Shown here one piece after another: positions 32,678-42,432 of a stretch of DNA of 64,000 bases (within the stretch, counting starts at the first letter, position 1; each line of letters opens with the position of its first letter). This DNA comes from Isochrysis galbana (taxonomy: Eukaryota > Haptophyta > Isochrysidales > Isochrysidaceae), in assembly GCA_018136815.1 (NCBI GenBank), contig CM030938.1, positions 594,128 to 658,127 of the forward strand, written 5' to 3'. The notes under the pieces are model-generated. The model searched no databases. It was given only the letters and a program-made list of their open reading frames with translations, and had not been told where the DNA came from. The position numbers and the translations under genes are program-made.

Positions 32678-33661
32678 TGTCAGAGCAAGGCTGATCTCAC
32701 TCTTGGAGATTGCCTGCGAGGGCGCGCCGGCAGCTAGCGCGGAACGCGGTTCTTGTGGGGAGCTCATGGAGCTTTCCTCGGGGGTGACTACGGGCATGGT
32801 GATCGACGCACGACGCACGACGCACGCACGGAGCACGGTGGGCGCGGAAGTGCGAAAGGAGGCTTGTGGGAGGTGGTGGCAGGCGACTGGGGGTGGCTCA
32901 GGCGCGTGCTTGACTTGTATTGACTCGTTGACTCGGGGTGTAGACTCGGGAACTCGGGGGGACTCGTTTGGGAACACGGTGGGACTCGACGAAGTTGCTA
33001 CAAAAATCACTCACAAGAAACCAAAAACCAAAGTCCTTGGGCTCAGAAAACTAACGTAAACACTCCGGAATCATACGATAAACAAACCCCTCCCCGCGCG
33101 GCGAAGGCTGAAGTCGCGATCGCTCGTCATGCGCGAAGATATACGGAAAGAGAGCGCATAACTACGCCACCGAAGGGTTCGAACTATCGTTAAAGTGGAA
33201 CTCGTCCGCTGAAGCCAACGCGGAGGGTCGAGGAGAGATCCAAAATCGCGCCGGGGGAAGAAGGCGATGTGCGGAGAGACCTTCTAGACAAGCAACGAGC
33301 AAGGGGCGACGAAACAAGACGCGAGACGCGAGGCGCGTGCCATTCGTTCTTCCTTTCTTTCATCGAAACCGCGACGAAACTAACATTAAACGTCGGTGCC
33401 CCCTCCGCGAGGATCGCGAAGAAGAACGGACGAGATGGAGGCAATCATCGAAGGAACCGCGAGAGGAATCGAAGCGAGGGGGGGAACAACGACGGCCGGA
33501 GGAAACGAACCGCGCGCGGGGGAGAAGAGAACCTCGCGCGGGGGGGGGATTAATATAACGGCCGGAGGCGACGGACGGCACGCCGAGGGAAAGAACCTGC
33601 CGCGGGGGGGGCGAGGGACCGAGGGCACGGCGGGGCAGCGTGGGAGGGCGCGAGGCCGATC
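32678..33661 (-). repeat. Truncated 3' LTR of copy C
   Basis: Matches copy A LTR 1907-2890. Its inner part is lost through the internal deletion. The 8 bases beyond its outer end (32670-32677, TTTGTGCT) equal the 8 bases directly inside the 5' LTR (40446-40453). Confidence 0.9.
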
Positions 33662-36600
33662 TTTCCCGAGCAGCAGCATCGGGTTGCCTTCAATCACCAT
33701 GAACGTATGACGAAAGAGAAATCCACCGACGGAGAAGACGATTCGAGCCTTGCCTCGCGTGATAAGAGGCAGGCCGTCCGGACCGTGAAGCGGTGTCACT
33801 ACGGCTTGTGGCAGCCGCTCGACGCATGCGTCTTTGGGTAGGCTGGACAAGAGGGAAGTGGTCACGACCGACGGGCCAGCTCCGGTGTCAGCGAGTGTGC
33901 TGTTGACCGTGAGAGCGGAGTCGGCTAAGATAACTCCTTCTTTGCCGGTAGCCTCGCCGGAGCGGCAGACCACTAGGTCTCGAACATATAGGCAATGCCT
34001 TGGGTAGGCAGATGGTAGGGTATCCACGACGCTATCCGGTCGGTGCGCGGTCACGTGTGCGATGGTGTCGGACGGGGACGGGGTTGGTCGACAGCGTGGT
34101 TGCTCGGGTGAATTCGTCGTCATGGTGATCGTCGTCTCTTCGGGTAATCCGACTGCCGCTATCGTGGCAGAGGGTCTAGAGGCGTCGTCCTCGTTGGTAG
34201 CGGTGCAGGGTGATAGCTTGGGACTAGTGTATCCCAGGCCTCTCTTGTCGGTGGGGTGCCTCGGGTGGTCGGACATCTTTTCCCAGTCTTTCTCGAGACG
34301 AGCTTGGGCTTCTGTCTTGGGTCTTCGAACTAATGAGGCTAGCTCTTCGGCGCGGATGCCTTTGGCTTCCACGAACTCGATCGGCGCTCGGACGGCAGCG
34401 GCGAGGTCGGATTCCTCGTCGGCGCCTCGTCCGGCTAGAGCTTGCGCTCTTATTTCGTCAGCGGTTTCGAGCGTGACGTTGGACCATTTCTGGTCCCCGT
34501 TCACTCCGAATGATTGCCATTGTTGGCGCCGCTTCCGGAGAGTCGTCGGCGTCGTCGGACGCGGCGAGCTCGCGCGTGCCGGAGGCGGGGCGGTCCATGG
34601 AGAGAATGGGTCGTGGAGAGTAGACTCGGAGGCGTAGAGTGGCGTGTCGTTGTCGTGGTTATCGTGGGTTTCTTTTTGGTCTTCGTGGTTGTCTGACTCG
34701 GGAGTAGCTGGACGGGAAACAACGGGGTCGGAAGAAACTTCACTAGATTCCCTCCCCCTCTCATAACGATGAAGAGCCGACCACGGCTCGTATGCGGTAG
34801 CCTCAGTCGAGCTAAGGGAAGGCCGGTCCGATAGGCTGCGCCGCGCGCAAGCGAGTAGCTCCAACGCGGACAGTTTCTTCGTCGATGGCTGGTCTCCCTG
34901 TTGGCTCAAATGTCGAAGAAGAACAGGCATCCAATGGGTCGCCATCGCTCCAGCTACACCGACGTAGGTGCGGCTGCGAAGAGCGCCACGGTGCGGTGAA
35001 GGAGAGAGGTTAGCCATGGCCGACTCACGGCCATCCACGACGCAGGTTGGCTGGAGAGGCGGCAGCCCTTTGGTGAGGTACAACCCGGTGGCTTTCTGGT
35101 GTCCAGTGCCGTGCTCCCAGGGTTGGACGAATTGGGTCGGGGTCAACCCCCCGACTAAACGGCGAGCTTCCGCATGCATCCGAGGGTTCTCAACCGCTAC
35201 AAACGGAGCAGTGGCGGAGGCCATTGACTTGAAGACGCGGGCGGCCGACTCAAGAGCGGCACGACGTCCGGGTTCTTGGGAGAGCCATTGACTGCTGACG
35301 GCGGAGAGGTACGTGCAGGGCGGGTGGGCGATGACTAGGTCCCAACCTAGGTTTTGGACATGAAGCGCGTCGCCTTGGAAGTGGGGCACGTAGTCAATCT
35401 CGGAAGGATACAAATCGCACGTAGCTACATCAGCTCCGGCGAGTAGGAACATGGAGGAGACGACGCCGCTAGTCTCACCAACGACGAGAACTCGTGGGGC
35501 GTGACAGCCAGAAGTCAGCCCGTCTTGGACTTGTTGACTCGTCTTCGTGAGCTCAGCGCAAAGCTCATCGAAGTGCTTGGGTAGCGCGGCGGCAGGCGAG
35601 GCTAAGGTGCCACTGCGCGGCCGGCGGAGCTCTTGGGCTGCCTCCGTGAGGTGCCGAGGTAATACCACCGCAGAGCCGCTCGCTCGTGCACGAAGAGAGG
35701 CGAGAGCGTGGAGAGCGGGTGACGGGGTATCATCGCGGGAGCCGACATCGGAGTTGTTTCGAGAGGAATCGAAGGACTGGATTGCGGACGCATTGATCGC
35801 TGCCACGCGCATGATGGCGGTGGCAGTGGTATCGAGAGGCAGGCAGTGCTTGGAGGCTGCGACCGGTGGCCGCGGCGACGTAGGACGAATAGAAGAAGAC
35901 TCGGATATCGACGACGTGGAGACGGGCTCAGAGGACGGGATTGACGAAGAAACTCGGAGAAGTGGGGTGTCGGATTGCGGCGACGGACGCCGCGGCCGCG
36001 AGACCACCGGTGAGAGACATGAAGGACATGGCTTAGAGACTCGGTTGGGCTGGCTCAATGGGCGTAGAAGCTCGGTTTGGGAGGCGGCCGTTCCTCGACG
36101 TGCAAGGGAGTTGTGGTCACTCTCCATGGTCACGTCGGGAGAGGAATCGGGCCAGGCATCGACTTCGTTGCAATCTGTCGTCGGCGGGGTCGGCGCCGGC
36201 GAAAGAAGGGACGTGGCTGTCGTAGAAGCCGGCTGCGGGGAAGGCTGAGGCCAGGGTGGTGGCTCTGCGGCAGCGGCTGGCGTGGGTGGTGGCCGAAGAG
36301 GTTCTGCAATGCGAAGCATTCTTCGGAGGACTTGGCTCGGGCTAGCGGGTGGATGGACCGCTGAAATTACGGTGGATTCAGACTCGAATTCGGAAGACTC
36401 GGCGACTTCAGAGGGGCTAGGAGACGGCTGTGCCAGCTCCTCCATGGCTCTCGGTTGATGGGGTGGCGTGGGAACGCCGGTGGTCGACCGCAGACTCCGC
36501 GGTGACGTTGATTTGTGCTCGGACTCGTCGTTCCTAGCGTGCTGGACGCCAAAAACAGGGCTAATTTTCGAAATGGGAACGGACGGGGCCGGCCCAAAGG

Positions 36601-37711
36601 TGAAGCCCCCTGGCGTCGCAACCGTCGATGAGGACGAAGCGGACGCTTGTGATGACAATAGGGGCACGGTGGCCAGCACCGGTTGGCTCGGTGCGGCCGT
36701 AATCTCGGACTCGGTGACGGGCTTGATTACGCGGGCTCGGGATGCACTGTCTTGTGCAATTGGACTCGGACTCGGAACGGAAACGGAAGGGATCGGCTCG
36801 GCGGCGTGCAGCTTGCTGGAGTGGCAGGCCGGCTGCGGCGAGACTCGAAACGGTGGCTTGGACAAGGACACAGTGGCTGTCGTCGAGGGCTTCGGCGTCA
36901 GCTTGTGTTTGGACTCGATACGCGGTGGCTCGTGAAACGGGGCTCGGGTATGGTTGGAATTCTGGACGTGACCGGAGTTTCCAAATGACTCAGACTCGGG
37001 GCGCGGAGGACCGAAGGTGAACACTCCCGCGGAAGGAGTGGTCGTCAGAGGCTCAGTGGGTGGCTGGAGCTCCGTTAATCCTGCGGTCGACCGCGTGGTA
37101 GGACTCGGTGACGTTGTAAACTCGGACTCGGACTCGGACTCGGATGGCTCAGAACGGGGTTTGCTCAAAACAGGCTTGGACTCGGACTCGAAAGAAAGTG
37201 GGGAGGAACCGGAGAACTGCGCCTCCATCGTCGTAGCGATGGAGACTGGTGATACCGGTGATGACTGGACTGGGCTCAGACTCGTAGATGGGCTCGCGGT
37301 GGCGTAGGACGAAGAGGGTAATTCTGAACGTGACTTGGACTCGTACTCGTACTCGGGAGACGTTTTGTGGCTCGGACATGCGAAATTTGATTTGAGAGAT
37401 TGAAGGTTGGATTGGGCCTGCGGCGGCTGGATTTTCGCAGACCGTGAGGTCTTGGACTGTTGATGCTTGGGGAGTGGCGTGGGATAGCGGTTGAGCGGCT
37501 TGAGTTGATAGAGAGGCGGTGACGGTTGACTTGGTTTTGAGGACTCGTGCGTGATATCGAGAACCAGGATGGAATTATCGGCATTGGGAGAAATAGGGGT
37601 AATCGGCGAGGAGGCAGGAGAAAGAGGGGGGTGGAGGTGGAAGGGCTTGTCTGGAACTTGCGGAATCTTAGGGTACTGGTTGGAGGCCGTAGAAGTACTC
37701 GGCCGTAGCAT
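33386..37711 (-). pseudogene. pol N-terminal half of copy C, fused to LTR sequence
   Basis: A 1441-codon open frame counted from the first Met after the gag stop. It is the only copy whose linker is in one frame: Ser/Glu/Pro-rich low-complexity sequence, then the methyltransferase-like domain at about 735-935 (about 34905-35500) with AHPPC, VENP, a QPWEHGTGHQKATGLYL stretch and RSRTYVGVAGAMA; then the protease with ADTGAG near 1275. After MLLLG the frame runs into antisense LTR (KDRPRALPRCP) and stops at 33386. Enzymatic functions after the protease are missing. The frame upstream of 37711 is open up to the gag TAG at 37799-37801 and is in the same frame as gag. Confidence 0.88.
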
Positions 37712-37798
37712 AATACGATCTTTTGGTGGGTGGCGTTCAGGCCCACTACCCTGGACTGGTAGCGGGGTGACAGCGCGGACGTGGGCCCCGCCGGCGAC

Positions 37799-40414
37799 CT
37801 ACTGGGCCGGACGGAGAACAACCATCGTGCGGAGGCGGCGGTGGACTTCTGGGTCGTTACCACACTCGCCACGGCCACCTTCGCAGAGAAAACGAATGTA
37901 CGGTTGGCAAACGACGGGGTTATGAGCTCCGTCGCCCGTGCCATACTTCCACAGGTCTGCTTCGGGCGTACCAGATGGAGCCCGGGGACGAAAGGCGCAG
38001 TACGCGCAGCCGTTGGCGTCGGTCCACTCCTTGACGTCGCGGTCTAAGTCGTCGAGACGCGGCGCCGTCATGGTGGCATCCGAGGGACGGCAGCGCGTGA
38101 GCGCAGCGCGAAGGGCCGGGTGACCCGCGTAACGAGAAATTTGCCAGAAACGGGCTCGTGCTCGAGACCAGCTAGCTGGATCCCATTCCGAGAGGCCCGA
38201 ATCGGCCGGAAGCCCAAGGCCGTTCGGAGGGGGATCACATTGGCGACGAGAAGACGTGCTTTTGCCGAGGGGACGGTCAAGAAGTGCGTCCGGTAGCGGA
38301 GACGATGCGGAGTAATTCGTAGGTGGAGGAGGAGCCCGACGATTGTCAGCGCCAGTCGTCTTGCGGTTCGGGTTGTTGTTTTGCGATTTTAATGCCTCGG
38401 CCACCGCCGCTTGGACGGCGGCGACCATCGAAGCCGTAGTGTCCACGGGATTAGAGGCAGCCTTAGCAACTTTGGCGGTCTTGGTGGGCTTGGAAGTAGT
38501 CGCCGGCGGCGTCACGGCGGCGACCGTGGTGACCGACGCTTGTTGTTGGCCAGCGCGGGCTTGTTCGTACGGGCTCAGGTAGCGCTGGCAGAGGTTGACG
38601 CACGAAAGGGCCGAACGAGGGAGCTCGTGGTTCTCGACGCGGAAGCGAGTCTTTGCAAGACACTCGCCAAACTTGGTCGCGTTATCCACGCCGCGAGCCG
38701 CGTCGACCTTGTCGTTCCGAATGATGGACTCGAATCGTTGATTGATATCGTGCGACATGTTTGGGTGGTCCCAGACCGTCGTGGCATCCACCTTCGCGTC
38801 ACCCATCTTGCGGACGTACGCGCGCACCAAATTCTTGGATAACTCTAAGAGATCGGAGCCGGCTTCACGGGCTACGAGCCTGTCCCACTCCATGGAGGCG
38901 GAGTCTTTGGCGAAGCCGGGCACGTTGGCCGCGAAGGTGGCGTCGCACTTGCGGAGAAGCACGTCGCAGGCTAGCGCGGGGTTGAGAGAGAGGACCGGGT
39001 CTTCGGCGAGATCGAGGAGGAAGGCGTAGATCCTTTGGTTGCCGGTGGTGCACAAGTTGGCGGCCGCTAGCAAGGATGTAAAGATTTCACGGTGGTCGCA
39101 GCCGAGCGAGAGGGCGCGCTCGAGCGGCTTGATGAAGGACAGACGAAAATCATTCCAGGAGGTGGCCGCTGTCTGGACGTTGTCCGAGGCCAGGCCCTTC
39201 GGGAACTTGATCTCGGAAAGCTCTTTGCCCATTCGGACTTGGTGATGGAGGGTGCGGTCGAGGAAGAAGCGGCTCCGAGCCCACTTGGTCACGTGCTCCT
39301 TCTCGAAAAACACGCGGTAGTGCCAAACATTGCCGGCTCGAGAGAGGCCGCCGTTGAGAATGGCGTGGATGAGCTCGAAATCGTCGGACTTCCTGTAGAG
39401 AGAGGCTACCTCGTAGGCGGCATCCTCAAACAGTTGGCCCCACGAGGCTAGGATGACCTCTCGCTCAGAAGCATCACCGGCGAGGCTTGGATCGACGGGA
39501 TGGCGCCGAGCCGCCGGATTTGGAAGCGAGCGGAGGCCCGCGACGGTGGGTGGAGGTTGGGGATCAGAAACAGGCTCGGCGGACGTGACAGGAACGGGCG
39601 TATTGAATACGGGATCGGAATTCGAATTCGGCGGAACGGAGAACGGCGCGGCGGGCAAAGGTTGAGAAGGGGACTCAACCGAGGCCGGAGGGGCACCAAT
39701 GGAGTTGTCTCCTTCTTCCACAAGCGGTGGCGAAGTTTCGACTCGAGGAGAAGTCGTAGTGCCCGCTTGGCCTTGTAGAATGCTGAGTATCGCGTTGAAG
39801 GTAGACCCCACCTCCCGCTGAAATTCTTCGTGGCGTTGGGCGGCTTGGAGGGTAGAGGACTCAAGGCGGTCGACAGCGCCGCGGAGAGCCTCAATCTGGA
39901 CTTGTTGGTCCATGATTTGGGCGGCGCCGACGGTGGCGGTCGGAGGTGGAACGAAGTTACGTTTGGGGTACGAGTACGTCGACGACGGGGGTGGAACAAA
40001 CTCTTCATTTGGTGGGGGCTCGAAAGGAGGGAGGGACCGGACGGAACCCACATCATCTTCAGCACCAACCACAGAGGGATTGAGAGAGGAAGGAACACTT
40101 GGCAAAGGATCAGCAAAAGAAAGGAGAGGAAAGGCCGCCGGTGGAGCAACGGACGAGGCGAGAGGACCCATTCCAGCTCCAGTTGACGGGGTGTGAGTGG
40201 AGGCCCGAGGAGGCGGCGGAACTTCGACCGTCGGCGCGGAGAGGCGAGAGGAGGGGAGAACTGGCTCGGAAAGACTCTCTTTTGAAGAAGGGAGGGGTCC
40301 CACAAGGCTCTCTTCCCCGGGAGACTTCGACCCGTACGATTCGAGAACCGAAGAAGAAGAGACGGGCTCATGACGCGGGGACAATGAAGATTTCTCGAGG
40401 GGAGAACTCGACAT
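37799..40414 (-). CDS. Chromovirus Gag (copy C)
   Basis: 871 codons from an ATG in good context (GTCGCCATGTCG) 40 bases inside the 5' LTR. Structural protein that should package element RNA. A Pro/Ser-rich N-terminal third is followed by a predicted coiled coil at about 165-215 (VQIEALRGAVDRLESS), a mostly helical capsid-like region at about 320-615 (WGQLFEDAAYEVASLY, RYLSPYEQ), an Ala/Thr-rich linker, and a Cys-rich tail from about 800 (GCAYCAF then further Cys and His). This tail is not a normal CCHC knuckle. The frame stays open upstream through the LTR end, with another ATG at 40543 inside the LTR, so translation could start in the LTR. It ends at a single TAG; pol follows in the same frame, suggesting readthrough. 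Confidence 0.85.
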   Translation of the reverse strand: MSSSPLEKSSLSPRHEPVSSSSVLESYGSKSPGEESLVGPLPSSKESLSEPVLPSSRLSAPTVEVPPPPRASTHTPSTGAGMGPLASSVAPPAAFPLLSFADPLPSVPSSLNPSVVGAEDDVGSVRSLPPFEPPPNEEFVPPPSSTYSYPKRNFVPPPTATVGAAQIMDQQVQIEALRGAVDRLESSTLQAAQRHEEFQREVGSTFNAILSILQGQAGTTTSPRVETSPPLVEEGDNSIGAPPASVESPSQPLPAAPFSVPPNSNSDPVFNTPVPVTSAEPVSDPQPPPTVAGLRSLPNPAARRHPVDPSLAGDASEREVILASWGQLFEDAAYEVASLYRKSDDFELIHAILNGGLSRAGNVWHYRVFFEKEHVTKWARSRFFLDRTLHHQVRMGKELSEIKFPKGLASDNVQTAATSWNDFRLSFIKPLERALSLGCDHREIFTSLLAAANLCTTGNQRIYAFLLDLAEDPVLSLNPALACDVLLRKCDATFAANVPGFAKDSASMEWDRLVAREAGSDLLELSKNLVRAYVRKMGDAKVDATTVWDHPNMSHDINQRFESIIRNDKVDAARGVDNATKFGECLAKTRFRVENHELPRSALSCVNLCQRYLSPYEQARAGQQQASVTTVAAVTPPATTSKPTKTAKVAKAASNPVDTTASMVAAVQAAVAEALKSQNNNPNRKTTGADNRRAPPPPTNYSASSPLPDALLDRPLGKSTSSRRQCDPPPNGLGLPADSGLSEWDPASWSRARARFWQISRYAGHPALRAALTRCRPSDATMTAPRLDDLDRDVKEWTDANGCAYCAFRPRAPSGTPEADLWKYGTGDGAHNPVVCQPYIRFLCEGGRGECGNDPEVHRRLRTMVVLRPAQ

Positions 40415-40453
40415 GGCGACCGGAGCCGAAGGCGCGAGCGAAGATTTTGTGCT

Positions 40454-40565
40454 TGTCAGAGCAAGGCTGATCTCACTCTTGGAGATTGCCTGCGAGGGCG
40501 CGCCGGCAGCTAGCGCGGAACGCGGTTCTTGTGGGGAGCTCATGGAGCTTTCCTCGGGGGTGACT
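40454..40565 (-). repeat. Remnant of 5' LTR of copy C
   Basis: 112 bp matching the 3' end of the family LTR (TGTCAGAGCAAGG read on the plus strand). Beyond 40565 similarity stops. The next ~150 bp share only the short word GTTTACGT[C/T]AGT (minus strand) with the normal LTR. No canonical tRNA-primer site (TGG...) follows the LTR end; the first internal bases read AGCACAAAATCTTCG. Confidence 0.85.
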
Positions 40566-40819
40566 GGACTCTGGACGCAGAGGCGGTCGGGAACCGCGGG
40601 GGCACCCCTGGGACCGGGGAAAATATTACCGTATATTGCGAAAACACTGACGTAAACAATCGAGGTCTTGGGGTCTCTCCGCTCCCCCGGGGCCCCCTCC
40701 CCCGGGTCCCCTCCTCCCCCTCTCATCGACCTACCAGAGAGAGACGGCTCCTACTGCCTGCCTCCCTCCTCCCTCCTCGCTCACCCTCCAGCTCTCTCCT
40801 CGCCCTCGTCTTCCTCACG

Positions 40820-41119
40820 ATGGTGTCGACTCGGCGCGCATCGGTACGGTCCTCCGTCCTCTCGTCTCGTGCTCCTGCTCGCTGGTTTCGTTCGACTCGC
40901 TCGACACAGCCACCTGTCGACTGGACGCCGAGCGCAAGCGCTGCTCGCACGACTCGTTCCTCTTCCTGCTCCAAGGGCGCGGCGGAAGCTCTTCAACGAC
41001 CTCTCCACGCACCGATTGGTGCCGTCGCACACGCTGGTGTCGGCGGAGCGGGCACGTGCGCTGGCAACTCGCTTTGGGATTCAGCGCGACGACCAGTGGC
41101 CGCAGATCTCAGCGCGTGA
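40820..41119 (+). CDS. Hypothetical short ORF after CT-rich leader
   Basis: 99 codons beginning MVSTRRASVRSSVLSSRAPA, rich in Arg and Ser, with no family I recognise. The ATG follows about 80 bp of CT-rich sequence, as the mannitol dehydrogenase and the 50086 ORF do. It runs into the hairpin repeat at 41118. It may be the first exon of a gene whose rest was displaced by repeats, or chance. Confidence 0.25.
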   Translation: MVSTRRASVRSSVLSSRAPARWFRSTRSTQPPVDWTPSASAARTTRSSSCSKGAAEALQRPLHAPIGAVAHAGVGGAGTCAGNSLWDSARRPVAADLSA

Positions 41120-41230
41120 CCTCTCTCTCTTATAATTTTAACAAGATCTAATGTTAAACAACTACAATACAACTGTGGACATTTGATCGCTCAATTCTAC
41201 TGATGTCCCACTATTGACGGAACGACACCT
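41118..41230 (+). repeat. Hairpin repeat family H1, copy 1 (full)
   Basis: Begins CTCTCTCTTATAATTTTAAC, then AAGATCTAATGTTAAACAAC, then the core GTGGACATTTGATCGC...CTGATGTCCCAC and ends TTGACGGAACGACACCT. GTGGACAT and ATGTCCCAC are complementary with one bulge and could close a hairpin. Near-identical copies are at 42958-43068 and 43971-44056; diverged ones at 41818-41872, 42433-42493 and 43505-43620. Confidence 0.88.
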
Positions 41231-41414
41231 GAGGCGCACCTTCTCCGGCACCCAGAGGAGCGTCACGAAACTCGGAGGGGTGAACTCCCTCGAGTGACTG
41301 AAACTAGTCGTGGAAAAGAATGAAGAAGTTGGGTGTGAATTCTGATTGATGGATCTGAACGCCAGCCCTGATACGGTGTGTGCGAAAAGTTTTTTTACCC
41401 GTTATGTTACATAA

Positions 41415-41633
41415 ATGGCGTACCCGTTTTTCATTGACGACGCGCAGCTTGCCAATGAATGGAAGACCAGACACGGCAAGTGGCGTATTTTTCTGGCAGT
41501 GGGCATTGCCCTTCTTGCGGTTTTCGCAATCGCGTACACAAAGAGCGTGATTCCACTCTTTGTCGCCGTAGTTTTGGTCCTCATCCTCCGGTTCATCTTT
41601 CCAAGTACAGCAAAACGAGGCGGCGTACGTTAG
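41415..41633 (+). CDS. Small two-segment membrane protein, unknown
   Basis: 72 codons, MAYPFFIDDAQLANEWKTRH at the start, followed by two hydrophobic segments (about 24-40 and 44-62: WRIFLAVGIALLAVFAIAY and SVIPLFVAVVLVLILRFIF) and a basic end. Composition and base content are less GC-rich than the host genes nearby. It lies between two H1 repeats together with the 41915 ORF. I do not recognise the family. A small viral or mobile-element membrane protein is a possible reading but cannot be shown from sequence alone. Confidence 0.5.
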   Translation: MAYPFFIDDAQLANEWKTRHGKWRIFLAVGIALLAVFAIAYTKSVIPLFVAVVLVLILRFIFPSTAKRGGVR

Positions 41634-41817
41634 ATCTCTCGCGGGACAGGTGTGATGAGCTGCAATCACCCGCGGGGGCGCCATGCGTGGGTCCCCTGTC
41701 CGGGAGACGAAATCAGCCAAACTCCTCCCCGCCACTGGGGTGTGTGTGTGCACACGGCGCCGGTGCACGGCGTGCTCGTGGGTGATACGATCTTGGCAAA
41801 AGAAAAACACGGGTGTA

Positions 41818-41872
41818 TAGCCATTCGATAGCTCAACTCGACTGATGTCCCATGGTTGACGGATCGACATCT
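41818..41872 (+). repeat. Hairpin repeat family H1, copy 2 (short variant)
   Basis: Core only: ATTCGATAGCTCAACTCGAC then TGATGTCCCATGG and TTGACGGATCGACA. It lies 43 bp before the ATG of the 130-codon ORF at 41915, so it may sit in its promoter or leader. Confidence 0.8.
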
Positions 41873-41914
41873 TGGACAAACCATGGGTTTTTTTCTCGAT
41901 AGAGTTGTAGGGAT

Positions 41915-42307
41915 ATGTATCCGATGTATCCGCATATGCATGTATACTTTCGAGGAAACAACACAAGGGACGATATAATTAAAGAGTACCAAAGGCGGCG
42001 GAACGACAGGCTAAATGAAGTAAAATACATGGAGGATTACTTCGGAATGCATAGACCAGATGATAATGAAAAATACGACCTCATTGATATAATGAAGAAC
42101 ATGAGGAGTGACGGTTGGGACATAACGGCTTTGAATGACTACAAGCTCTATCAAGAACAAATGCAGCAGGAGTTCGAAAATAGACGTCAATATATGCTCA
42201 GGGAGGTAGATGCCAGAGTTCTGGAATATATGAGGACTGAAGGTTGGGATGTTACACTGCTACCGCTAAACACTGGCCCATCCGTCTTCAGAAAAATCGA
42301 TCTTTGA
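41915..42307 (+). CDS. Hypothetical charged 130-residue protein
   Basis: Starts MYPMYPHMHVYFRGNNTRDD. It is acidic/basic and helical in character (QEQMQQEFENRRQYMLREVD), without a signal peptide or membrane segment. The motif M-R-[ST]-[DE]-G-W-D-[IV]-T occurs twice, about 53 residues apart (KNMRSDGWDITAL and EYMRTEGWDVTLL), suggesting an internal duplication of a helix-WD unit. Codon third positions are AT-richer than in the mannitol dehydrogenase or glycosyltransferase. No known family is recognised. Its compact length, open frame and internal repeat argue for a real protein. Confidence 0.55.
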   Translation: MYPMYPHMHVYFRGNNTRDDIIKEYQRRRNDRLNEVKYMEDYFGMHRPDDNEKYDLIDIMKNMRSDGWDITALNDYKLYQEQMQQEFENRRQYMLREVDARVLEYMRTEGWDVTLLPLNTGPSVFRKIDL

Positions 42308-42432
42308 GTCCTCTGTCAGCGCCCACTCGAGCAGGCGGACGTCGCCCCGCTCGGCGGCCCACGCGCTGAGCTCTCGCCACGAGGGGCGATCGTCCTCGAA
42401 GACGGGCACATACCAGAACACGGGGTGTATAA

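Larger units (their letters stand above)
32678..40565 (-). mobile_element. Ty3/gypsy chromovirus, copy C: internally deleted, both LTRs truncated
   Basis: Minus-strand family member of about 7.9 kb. It has a full gag, the linker, the methyltransferase-like domain and the first part of the protease. Relative to copy A, everything from the middle of the protease (copy A position about 7618) to the middle of the 3' LTR (about 2891) is gone, joined at 33661/33662 without more than a base or two of homology. RT, RNase H, integrase, chromodomain and the polypurine tract are therefore absent. It could only move, if at all, with enzymes from other copies. Confidence 0.93.

Noticed and set aside
32678-33059. 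C-terminal ~128 codons of the LINE open frame
   Set aside because: It is antisense LTR sequence joined to the LINE by insertion, also found as antisense frames in the other LTRs.
41118-41230. H1 repeat as a hammerhead ribozyme
   Set aside because: CTGATG and a downstream GACGGAAC resemble the core order, but CUGANGA and GAAA are not met and no flanking stems I and III could be drawn convincingly.
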